From Deltaproteobacteria bacterium (GTDB lineage: Bacteria; Desulfobacterota; Desulfuromonadia; Desulfuromonadales; JAAYDE01): a DNA stretch of 64,000 nt. Within the stretch, counting starts at the first letter, position 1; every line of letters begins with the position of its first letter. The position numbers were made by a program, and so were the translations under genes. Location of the stretch: positions 1 through 64,000 of the forward strand of contig JAAYDE010000087.1 of assembly GCA_012729375.1 (NCBI GenBank), read 5' to 3'. Of the stretch, positions 54,755 through 63,071 are shown in pieces. The notes beneath the pieces were generated by a model that was not told the DNA's origin, did no database searches, and saw only the letters and a program-made list of their open reading frames with translations.

Positions 54755-56620
54755 TCACACCTCGTTCGCCGTCACCGCCACCGCGAAAGGCATCCCCAGC
54801 GCCTCGAAGTGCTTCTGTCCGCAGCGGATCTTGTCGGTCTCGCCGGTCCGCAGTTTCGGGAAATCGGGGGTCCCTTTGGTTTCCCGCACCAGATAGAGGG
54901 CCTGGCCGTCGTGCTTGAGGATGGCCCAGTCGGGGTTGTATGCCCCCACCGGGGTATCGACCTTGAACCAGTCGGGCAGCTTGACGAACAGCCGGATGTC
55001 CTCCCGCTCGTCCAGACTCCGGGCCAATTCCCGCTCCACCTCCGACTCGTAAACGACGTATTCGTAAACCGATTTTTCCACATCCAGGGCCGTCAGACAG
55101 TTGATCACCTCCTCGTTCCTGAAGAGAAGCATCTCCCATTCCGCCTCCGCTCCGGCGCCGTCGATCCGTTCGTATTTGATCCCGTCCACCAGCAGCCGGT
55201 GCAGCTCGTGCTTGAGAACCCCGGCCACTCTGTCCAGAAAACCCTGCGGGTTGTCGAAGAACTCGCCCAGCCGCCCCGACTCTTTAAGGATGCGGACCAG
55301 GGTGGAGCGGGTCAGTTCGGTTTCGTTCTGCAGATAGGCCAGCAGATCGGAAACCGGCCGGTTGCCGTAATCCAGCGCTTCCTCGGCGGCAAACGCCGCC
55401 GGCTGCGCCTCGAAGGCGGCGGCGAACTTCCCTTGCAGCGGCTGCCCCGCGCCGTCGTAGTCCCGGTAGTTGGCCACCCGGTCGATGAAAAAAAGGGAGA
55501 GGACCTTGATGCCGCCCTCACGCACCTGCAGCTCCTTTTCCAGGTGCCGCTTGACCGTGTGCCGGATCTGGGCGCGCCAAACGTCGTCACGCATCCCACC
55601 CGTCTCCTCCCCCAGCCTCAGAGTCCGGCCATTGCTGAAGCGGATGAACTCGGCTCCCGGCTCGGCGTTGATTTCGGCCACCGAAAACCCCTGGGCGTAG
55701 CAGGCCCGCTCCCCCGACAGGACGAAGAGATCGGCGCCGTTTTTGACTGTGACCCTCTTCTCCTTCGGCCCATGAGGAGTCTGCGCCTGAATGCGCAGCT
55801 TGGCCTTGATCCCCTTTTTGTAGTCGATCTGCTCGACCCGTACCAAGGCGTCGTTGGCCGTCCCTTCGGCCCAGGCCGAGGCCACCACGATCTGCTTGAC
55901 CAGCTTCAGCTCGAAGGCGCGCACCGGGTCGAGGCGATAGACCGGGTTGTAAGGGTTGCGGTGGGTGGCCAAGTAGCGCAGCGTGCAGAGAGGATTGAGG
56001 ACCTTGATCGCCTCCTGAGCCTTGTCGGTGGAATCGACGCTCTGCGGCTCGTCGATGATGACGATGGGCCGCGCCGCCTGCACGAACTCGATGGGCTGGC
56101 GCCCGGAAAGCCGGTCGCTCTCCTTGCAGATGACGTTGTTCTTGCGCTCCTCCTCGGTGCCGGTGAAGTTCTTGCGGAAGGCGTCGCTGTTGATGACCAG
56201 GATCTGCAGGCTGTTGTCGGTGGCGAACTGCCGCAGCCGGTTGATCTTTTTGGCGTCGTAAACGAAATGCTCGAAGGGGAGGTTGTTGTAGAGCGCCCGG
56301 AAGTGCTCGGCGGTGATCTCGATGTTCTTCAGCACCCCCTCGCGGATCGCCACGCTCGGCACCACGATAATGAATTTTCGAAAACCGTAGCGGCGGCACA
56401 GCTCGAAAACCGTGCGCAGATAGACGTAGGTCTTGCCGGTGCCGGTCTCCATCTCCACGGAAAAGTGGGGGCAGTATCGGGTGCGGCTGGCCGCGGCGTC
56501 GTACAGCTCCCAGGCTGCCAGCGGCGCCCGCGGGTCGGCGATCTCGATGTCGTGGCGGGTCTGGATCACCCGGAGGTTGGCGGTCAGCTTCTCCCTCGCC
56601 TTCCTTGGAAAGAGGCCTCA
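54755..56620 (-). pseudogene. Type III restriction enzyme Res subunit remnant (5' truncated, internal deletion)
   Basis: METGTGKTYVYLRTVFEL motif I, IIDEPQSVDS motif II, C-terminal PDWAI...ETKG nuclease motif; no helicase motif V/VI region found between GKFAAAFEAQ and PAAFAAEEALDYGN. Confidence 0.8.
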
Positions 56621-56639
56621 CTTTCGCAGACACAAGGAC

Positions 56640-56954
56640 ATAGTCGTGCGAGGTTGAAAAGTCAGCTTTGTCGTTTACTGGTGCGTACTTCTTTTGCCAG
56701 CACACTGCTGCAAGGAAGTTTTCTTCACCAAAGATCTCGTTACAGAGTTTGCGTAGATTATCGACTTCGTGATCATCGATAGATATCATGATCACCCCAT
56801 CCTCCCGCAGCAGATTCCTGGCCAGCTTCAGCCGCTCGAAGTCGATTTAATCCCCTTCGGTGCGGACCTCCGGAAACAACCGCAGCAACTCCCGGCGCTT
56901 CTCTTCGGCGATATCCAGGGAGGAAAGGTCGAGCTTTTCAGATTCATCGGTCAC
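56640..56954 (-). pseudogene. Type III DNA methyltransferase Mod subunit remnant
   Basis: VTDESEKLDLSSLDIAEEKRRELLRLFPEVRTEGD*IDFERLKLARNLLREDGVIMISIDDHEVDNLRKLCNEIFGEENF; TAA at 56847..56849 in frame; DPPY region absent. Confidence 0.82.
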
Positions 56955-57158
56955 TTAACATCTCCGTTGACAACGAAAAACCCAACATCAAACCTCTAAA
57001 ATTGTTCTGATCTTTTTGCTTTCCCCTTTTCATGTATTTCGTGGTTAACGTTTTTGGGGTTTTCCGTGGTCTCATCATAGCCGACAACAACCGGCTTTTC
57101 CAGAATTAAACCCATTTTCATCTTGCCTCCCACAAACAAGAAAAGAACCGGAGGCGCA

Positions 57159-57593
57159 TCAATAAAGCGTTGCCGAATCCACCGGCGTCGGCCTCCCCAC
57201 CTGGGACAAGGCGTTGAGACTGAAATTGGCCAGCATATAGACCGGCTTGTTGAGTTTCTTTCCGAGCTTCTTGACCTGACCGCAGGCCGCATGGCTGTTG
57301 CAACGAATCGGGCAGAGCACCACATCCGCCCTCAGCATCGAGTTTTTCAGTTTCCGGCCGCCGTTTTTCATGACGCCTGTGTGGTGCTCAAAGGTGCCGC
57401 CGCACGTCTCCACCAGTTCCCGGTAACGCCTTTCCATGCGGTCGATTCCGCCCACCATCAGCACCCGTTTGCGGCAGAAATCGAAGGCCGGGCACTCCTT
57501 GCAGGAAAATCCGGAAACGGCAATCCCCCGCGTCTCTGCCCCGGTTCCTCCCTCAATGCCCCCACCATTCCGTCGTTTTCTTATGGATTTCAT
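57159..57593 (-). CDS. DUF2325-domain protein
   Basis: VLMVGGIDRMERRYRELVETCGGTFEHHTG...ADVVLCPIRCNSHAA; N-terminal CxxCx5C; AAAGGAG RBS. Confidence 0.8.
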   Translation of the reverse strand: MKSIRKRRNGGGIEGGTGAETRGIAVSGFSCKECPAFDFCRKRVLMVGGIDRMERRYRELVETCGGTFEHHTGVMKNGGRKLKNSMLRADVVLCPIRCNSHAACGQVKKLGKKLNKPVYMLANFSLNALSQVGRPTPVDSATLY

Positions 57594-57631
57594 CGGTTTT
57601 TCTCCTTTCCCGCCTCATGGCGGCCCCCAAC

Positions 57632-57669
57632 AAAAAAGCGCAGCCCGGAACAAAGTTTCCGAGTTGCGC
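57632..57669 (-). terminator. Rho-independent terminator at end of the feo gene string
   Basis: Minus strand GCGCAACTCGGAA...TTCCGGGCTGCGC-TTTTTT. Confidence 0.8.
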
Positions 57670-57731
57670 TTGCTCTTTTTCCACAACCTTCCACAGGCCC
57701 GGAAACCGAAAAACAGCCCTTTGCTATGTCT

Positions 57732-58052
57732 TCAATCGGCCATCAGCACCTGCATCAGCTTTTTGCGCAACGCCTCCAGCCGTTTGGATTTGAAGGAAGA
57801 CCGGCTTTCCTCCAGAACCTCGACCGCTTCCTCCAACGCCCGCCGGAATCGTTTCTCCCGGCACGAAAAGCTGTCTCAGCCTTCAAGTTTTTTTAAGGCA
57901 TTGGGATCCACGCCTATGTCCAACAGACCGGCTATCAAGGCTTGATGGCGGCGGACCTCCCCTGAAAGCCTTTCCAGGCTTTCCCGAACCACTTCCGGCA
58001 ACCAGTCCTTAACTATTTCCGGCATCCCTTCAAAGTCACATCCCTTGAGCAT
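57732..58052 (-). pseudogene. Small protein gene interrupted by in-frame TGA (58 aa + stop + 47 aa in the same frame)
   Basis: MLKGCDFEGMPEIVKDWLPEVVRESLERLSGEVRRHQALIAGLLDIGVDPNALKKLEG-TGA-DSFSCREKRFRRALEEAVEVLEESRSSFKSKRLEALRKKLMQVLMAD; TGA at 57876..57878; missed by the ORF track (segments <60 aa). Confidence 0.6.
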
Positions 58053-58446
58053 CGCCGAACTTTCTCCAGTTATCCCCCGCGGGAAGAAACTGCCTTTCCG
58101 CGCCGCAGGGCAAAAACCGCTTCAGCTCTCCTTTTTTCGATCGGCGCAGGTAGCGCTCACACTGTTCCAGACGGCTGTAACCGAGCATCGTCCCGAGAAT
58201 GAAGTCCTCTTCCGGCGTGTAGTCGAGGAGAGAGGTCTTGCCGATCCGCCCGATCACATCGACGCATGGTCCGGCCCCGAAAAACAGGTTGATGCGGTTC
58301 TTTCCCAGGGGGTAGATCAGATAAGGGATCCCCTCCCGGTCCAATCGTTCTTCCACCCGGCTCCGGTGGGCGGCCGCCAGGGTATGAAGAACCAGACTGC
58401 GCAGCCCTTTGCGGTATTCGTAAAGATGGTGCTGGAAGACTCTCAC
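58036..58446 (-). CDS. DUF2023-family protein
   Basis: MRVFQHHLYEYRKGLRSLVLHT...LIYPLGKNRINLFFG; overlaps neighbours. Confidence 0.82.
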   Translation of the reverse strand: MRVFQHHLYEYRKGLRSLVLHTLAAAHRSRVEERLDREGIPYLIYPLGKNRINLFFGAGPCVDVIGRIGKTSLLDYTPEEDFILGTMLGYSRLEQCERYLRRSKKGELKRFLPCGAERQFLPAGDNWRKFGDAQGM

Positions 58447-58640
58447 CGGCTGCTCCTTTCATGTTCAACTTGCCGCCGTTCCCCGCTGCTTTCGCAGCAG
58501 ACGTGCTCTTTGCCTTTGGACGGACAGCCAGAACATCCGCCGCAGCAAAGCTTGTTGCCGTCACGGAACTGAGCGAGAAATTTGCGCCCCAGGAGCAGGC
58601 CCGCCACGCCCACAATCATCCACACCAGAATCGTATCCAT
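58443..58640 (-). CDS. FeoB-associated Cys-rich membrane protein
   Basis: MDTILVWMIVGVAGLLLGRKF...CCGGCSGCPSKGKEHVCCES; directly downstream of feoB. Confidence 0.9.
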   Translation of the reverse strand: MDTILVWMIVGVAGLLLGRKFLAQFRDGNKLCCGGCSGCPSKGKEHVCCESSGERRQVEHERSSR

Positions 58641-58643
58641 GGA

Positions 58644-60860
58644 TCAGCCTCCCCAGTAACCGCTTAACGAACCGAGTTGATAGACGGTCACCGACAAAGC
58701 GAAGGCCAGCGCCGTGTTGAATATCATGGAGAACGCCCCCCATTTCCAGGAACCCGATTCTCTGGCGATGCAGACCACGGTCACGAAACAGGGCGCGTAG
58801 AAGATGGTGAACAGGATCAGGCTCCAGGCCACCAGCGGATCCCAGGCGGGGTTGGCGGCCAAGCGGGCCGACAGGGCAGCGGTTTCTTCCGGATCGACCT
58901 CGCTCATGGAGTAGGCGGTGCCCAGAGTGGAAACGACCACTTCCTTGGCGGCGAATCCTCCCAGCAGGGCGATGTTGGTCCGCCAGTCGAAACCGGCCAG
59001 CCGGGAAACTCCTTCCAGGGAGGTGCCGATTCGTCCGGCCAGGGAATTTCGCAAAGCGGCCTCCGCCGCCGCGGCGTCAACCTCCAGCAACCGGTCACGC
59101 AGTGCCTGCGTTTCGGCCGAAAGCTCTTCCGCCTCCGTTGCCAACTCCGCCACCGAAGAGGCGGGCGCTGAAGCCAATATTTCCTGCCGTTGCCGTTCAA
59201 ATCCCGCCAGGCGCTCTTCGGGCAGCCCGGGAAAGGTCATCATCGCCCACAGCAAAATGGAGATCCCCAGAATCACCGTGCCGGCTTTCTTGATGTACTG
59301 CCAGGTCCGCTCCCAGGTATGGATGAGCAGCCCGCGGAAGGTGGGCAGCCGGTAGGGGGGAAGCTCCATGACGAAGGGGGTGGCCGCGCCGCGGATCAAG
59401 GTCGAACGCAGCAGCCTGGCCGCCAACAGGGCCCCAATCCAGGAAATCACCGTAATCAGGAACATCACCGAGGCCCGATGATCGCCGAAAAAGGCCGCCA
59501 CCAGCAGGGCGAAGACCGGCAGCTTGGCGCCGCAGTTCATGAAGGGGACGGTCAGCAGCGTGGCCAGACGCTCCTTGGGGCTCTTCAGGGTGCGGGCGGC
59601 CATCACTCCGGGCACCGCGCAGCCGCCGGCGATCCCCCCGGAGATGATGAAGGGCATGACCGAACTGCCATGAAGGCCGAAAACCCGGAAGACCCGGTCG
59701 AGCATAAAAGCCACCCGCGCCAGGTAGCCGGAATCCTCCAGCAGCGCGATGCCGAAAAACATGAAGAGGATCAGGGGGACGAAGCCGAGGACGCCGCCGA
59801 CACCGTCGATGACGCCGGAAATCATCATTGACTTGAACAGGCCGTCGGGAAGATGTGCCTCCGCCAGGGCGCCCAACCAGCCGAAGAAATCTTCCACCCA
59901 GCCCACCGGAACTTCGCTGTAAGTGAAGGTAAAATGGTACAATCCGAAAACGACCCCGGCCATGATCAACGGGCCGAGAAAACGGTTGGTGACCACCTTA
60001 TCGATTTTGTCCGAAACATGGAGGCGGCTCTGGTCGCCGCGGTAGCTCACCACCCCTTGCTGCATGAGGGAGCGGATGTAGCCGTAGCGGTGATCGACGA
60101 TCATGGCTTCCGGGTCGGTCTGCAGAGTCGTCTCCAGGTGGTGGGCCAGGCGCTCCGCCACTTCCTCCAGTTCCGCGGCAAAAGCGGCGTCGGAGGCGTG
60201 CCCGAGTTCGCGGATCTGCTTATCCTTTTCCAGATACTTCAAAGCCACCCAACGGGCCGGATAGGCGCCCGCCAGGAACCCGGCCCCGGTGATTTTGCCC
60301 TCCATCTCCGCCAGGGCCAGATCGATGTCCGCGCCGTAGGAAATGACCAGAGGTGGCGATTTTTCAGGCGTGCGGATAAGGCCCGAGGCCGCCGCCACCA
60401 GTTCCCTTTTTCCCCGGCCGTTGCGGGCCACGATCGGCAGCACCGGCATCCCCATAAGGTGGGACAACTTCTCCACATCGATGTCGATGCCGCGGTTTTC
60501 GGCCACGTCCATCATGTTGAGAGCGATGCACAGAGGCACCCCCAGCTCCATGAACTGGACTGTCAGGTAGAGATTGCGTTCCAGGTTGGAGGCGTCGACG
60601 ATATTGATGACGGTGGCCGGCTTTTCCCGGACCAGAAAATCCCGGGCCACCACTTCCTCCAGAGAATAAGCGGTCAGGGAATAGGTGCCGGGCAGATCGA
60701 CCACCTTGAGGCGGGCGCCGTTTTCCAGACAAACGCCTTCCTTTTTCTCCACAGTGACGCCGGGATAGTTCCCCACATGCTGCCGGGCGCCGGTCAGTTC
60801 ATTGAACAGGGTGGTCTTCCCCGAGTTGGGATTTCCGGCGAGGGCGACGGTCTTTTCCAT
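58644..60860 (-). CDS. feoB: Ferrous iron transport protein B
   Basis: VALAGNPNSGKTTLFNELTGARQHVGNYPGVTVEKKEG G-domain; multi-TM with CGAKLPVFAL. Confidence 0.97.
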   Translation of the reverse strand: MEKTVALAGNPNSGKTTLFNELTGARQHVGNYPGVTVEKKEGVCLENGARLKVVDLPGTYSLTAYSLEEVVARDFLVREKPATVINIVDASNLERNLYLTVQFMELGVPLCIALNMMDVAENRGIDIDVEKLSHLMGMPVLPIVARNGRGKRELVAAASGLIRTPEKSPPLVISYGADIDLALAEMEGKITGAGFLAGAYPARWVALKYLEKDKQIRELGHASDAAFAAELEEVAERLAHHLETTLQTDPEAMIVDHRYGYIRSLMQQGVVSYRGDQSRLHVSDKIDKVVTNRFLGPLIMAGVVFGLYHFTFTYSEVPVGWVEDFFGWLGALAEAHLPDGLFKSMMISGVIDGVGGVLGFVPLILFMFFGIALLEDSGYLARVAFMLDRVFRVFGLHGSSVMPFIISGGIAGGCAVPGVMAARTLKSPKERLATLLTVPFMNCGAKLPVFALLVAAFFGDHRASVMFLITVISWIGALLAARLLRSTLIRGAATPFVMELPPYRLPTFRGLLIHTWERTWQYIKKAGTVILGISILLWAMMTFPGLPEERLAGFERQRQEILASAPASSVAELATEAEELSAETQALRDRLLEVDAAAAEAALRNSLAGRIGTSLEGVSRLAGFDWRTNIALLGGFAAKEVVVSTLGTAYSMSEVDPEETAALSARLAANPAWDPLVAWSLILFTIFYAPCFVTVVCIARESGSWKWGAFSMIFNTALAFALSVTVYQLGSLSGYWGG

Positions 60861-60861
60861 G

Positions 60862-61098
60862 TCAGCCCTCCACTTCCACGTCGATATGGTCGGCTTCGTT
60901 GTTGCGCAACGTCAGCGTAAAGCCCATCAGCCGCAGCGCCACCGGATCGTTGAGGGGCGCCCGCCCCTGGACCTTCACCCTGGTGCCCGGCACCAGACCC
61001 ATGTCGCGGATTCTCCTTCCCAGTTCACCGCCGACCTTGATGTCGACAATCGTTCCCGCCTGGTCCACCGCCATCTTGCGCATGTTGATTATGGCCAT
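60862..61098 (-). CDS. feoA: Ferrous iron transport protein A
   Basis: SH3-like FeoA sequence, LGRRIRDMGLVPGTRVKVQGRAPLNDPVALRLMGFTLTLR. Confidence 0.95.
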   Translation of the reverse strand: MAIINMRKMAVDQAGTIVDIKVGGELGRRIRDMGLVPGTRVKVQGRAPLNDPVALRLMGFTLTLRNNEADHIDVEVEG

Positions 61099-61139
61099 AA
61101 CCCACCCCCCCCAATCTTTGTTATGTTTTTCAATTATTG

Positions 61140-61158
61140 TTTGTTTAGCCTAACTTTA
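61140..61158. promoter_or_regulatory. Candidate DtxR/IdeR-type iron box
   Basis: TTTGTTTAGCCTAACTTTA: 17/19 to remembered consensus TTWGGTTAGSCTAACCTWA. Confidence 0.7.
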
Positions 61159-61170
61159 AATTCGTGTCAA
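61142..61170 (-). promoter_or_regulatory. Candidate sigma-70 promoter for feoAB
   Basis: TTGACA-17-TAAACA on minus strand, overlapping the iron box. Confidence 0.6.
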
Positions 61171-61200
61171 TACATTTTTAAAGAAAAATTCTCAAAGCTG

Positions 61201-61229
61201 TTGACGAAACCGATAACCTGCTTTATTCT
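61201..61229 (+). promoter_or_regulatory. Candidate sigma-70 promoter for the dtxR-family gene
   Basis: TTGACG-17-TATTCT, 20 bp upstream of the ATG. Confidence 0.55.
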
Positions 61230-61249
61230 CTAAAGAATCTGGAGGGAAG

Positions 61250-61756
61250 ATGAAAACAAACCTGGAGCTTTCCGAAAGTCTGGAGAACTACCTGGAGGCC
61301 ATTCTCGATCTGGAAAAAACCAGCAAAGTGGCCCGCACCAAGGATATCGCCGAGAAACTCGGCATCAAGCCGGGCTCGGTCACCGGCGCTTTACGGGTGC
61401 TCGGGGAAAAAGGACTGATCAATTATTCCCCGTACGCCTTCATCACCCTAACTCCCGAGGGGAAAAAAATCGCCCTGGAGATCCGCCACCGGCACAAAAC
61501 CCTGAAATATTTTCTCCATGATATCCTCCAAGTCGATGACGTTACGGCGGATGCCACCGCCTGCCGCATGGAGCACGCCATCGATGGAGAATCGCTGAAA
61601 AAGCTGATTTCCTTTATCGATTTTCTCCAAAAATGCCCGCGCACCGGCGAGGACTGGCTGACCCATTTCACCGAACATTGCCGGGCGGAAGGCATCGATA
61701 TCGAGAAATGCCGACACTGCCTGGCCGAGTTGCCGGCCAAAATCGACAAGCCCTGA
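61250..61756 (+). CDS. DtxR/MntR-family metal-dependent transcriptional regulator
   Basis: LSESLENYLEAILDLEKTSKVARTKDIAEKLGIKPGSVTGALRVLGEKGLINYSPY. Confidence 0.93.
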   Translation: MKTNLELSESLENYLEAILDLEKTSKVARTKDIAEKLGIKPGSVTGALRVLGEKGLINYSPYAFITLTPEGKKIALEIRHRHKTLKYFLHDILQVDDVTADATACRMEHAIDGESLKKLISFIDFLQKCPRTGEDWLTHFTEHCRAEGIDIEKCRHCLAELPAKIDKP

Positions 61757-61874
61757 ACCCCCTTTCCCGAAGCGTTTTTCCTCGCCCCCAAAACGGGTTG
61801 CCATACGGAGATTTTCTTTCTAACCTTCCTTTCCTTACCGCGACGGGATAGAATCAGAAATTATTCGCCTTCCC

Positions 61875-63071
61875 ATGCAATCCGAGGAAAAAGATCCCAT
61901 GCCTCCCGTCGCCCAGCCACAACCTGAACAACCCTCGTCCCGGCTGCGGACCACCCCCGGCGAAATGAGGATTGAGCAGACCGGCGCGGGAACCTGCCTT
62001 TGCCTCCGCGGCGACTGGACCCTGGCACATTACCGAAATCTTGAGAAAGCCATCGCGGTGCAGCCGATGGAGAACTTCGCCGCCGTCGATTTCACCGGAC
62101 TCACAGCCCTCGATACGGCCGGTGCCACCCTTTTGGTGAAACTGCTGGGGGCATCCCGGCTGACAAATCTGGCCGCGGAACGGCCTGACCTGGCCCCGGA
62201 ACGGCGCGCCCTCCTCGAAGCGGTGGCAAAGGCCCTCAAGGCGGAGGAAGAAAAACCGCCTCCCCGCAGAAACGGCCTGCTCCAATGGCTGGCCGATGTC
62301 GGCGAGGTCACCGCCGGTCTGTGGCAAACCTTCGTAGGCCTGCTCAACTTCCTGGGGTTGGCCCTGCTCACCCTGGCCGGCGTTTTACCCCGACCCCGGC
62401 GCTGGCGGCTGACCTCGCTGGTGACCCACATCCACCAGACCGGTCTGGACGCCCTGCCCATCGTCGCCCTGCTGACTTTCCTCGTGGGCGCCGTGGTCGC
62501 CTTCCTCGGGGCCACGGTGCTGATCAACTTCGGCGCCACCATCTACACCGTGGACCTCGTCGCCTATTCCTTCTTGCGGGAGTTCGGCGTCCTGCTCACC
62601 GCCATCCTGATGGCGGGGCGTACCGCCAGCGCCTTCACCGCCCAGATCGGCTCCATGAAGGTCAATCAGGAGTTGGACGCCTTGCGCGCCCAGGGCCTCG
62701 ATCCCATAGAGATGCTGGTTTTGCCGCGCATGCTGGCGCTGCTGATCACCCTTCCCCTGCTCACCTTTGTGGCCATGCTTGCGGGGATGACCGGAGGCGC
62801 CGTGGTGTCCGTCGTGTCTCTGGATATTTCCCTGACCAGCTTCCTCAACATCACCCAGCAAATCCCTCTGCGCCACTTTTTGACGGGGATGGCCAAGGCC
62901 CCAGTCTTTGCCGTGGTCATCGCCCTGATCGGCTGCCTGGAAGGATTCAAGGTGGAGGGAAGCGCCCGTTCGGTCGGTAATCACACCACCTCCAGCGTGG
63001 TCCAGTCCATTTTCATGGTGATCCTGCTGGATGCGGTGGCGGCGCTGTTTTTCATGGAGATGGGCTGGTGA
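61875..63071 (+). CDS. MlaE-family ABC transporter permease with N-terminal STAS domain
   Basis: STAS-like N-terminus (DFTGLTALDTAGATLLVKLL) and MlaE permease (LLTAILMAGRTASAFTAQIGSMKVNQELDALRAQG). Confidence 0.93.
   Translation: MQSEEKDPMPPVAQPQPEQPSSRLRTTPGEMRIEQTGAGTCLCLRGDWTLAHYRNLEKAIAVQPMENFAAVDFTGLTALDTAGATLLVKLLGASRLTNLAAERPDLAPERRALLEAVAKALKAEEEKPPPRRNGLLQWLADVGEVTAGLWQTFVGLLNFLGLALLTLAGVLPRPRRWRLTSLVTHIHQTGLDALPIVALLTFLVGAVVAFLGATVLINFGATIYTVDLVAYSFLREFGVLLTAILMAGRTASAFTAQIGSMKVNQELDALRAQGLDPIEMLVLPRMLALLITLPLLTFVAMLAGMTGGAVVSVVSLDISLTSFLNITQQIPLRHFLTGMAKAPVFAVVIALIGCLEGFKVEGSARSVGNHTTSSVVQSIFMVILLDAVAALFFMEMGW

Noticed and set aside
55587-56795. 402-aa minus-strand ORF spanning the Mod and Res remnants
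   Set aside because: Only the first ~60 residues are Mod-like; the rest is an out-of-frame Arg/Pro/His-rich reading of the res remnant.
57841-57878. Selenocysteine insertion at the in-frame TGA
   Set aside because: A GC-rich hairpin lies downstream, but its 11-nt loop lacks the usual G-U apical pattern and no known selenoprotein family matches. Kept only as a minor alternative in the finding.
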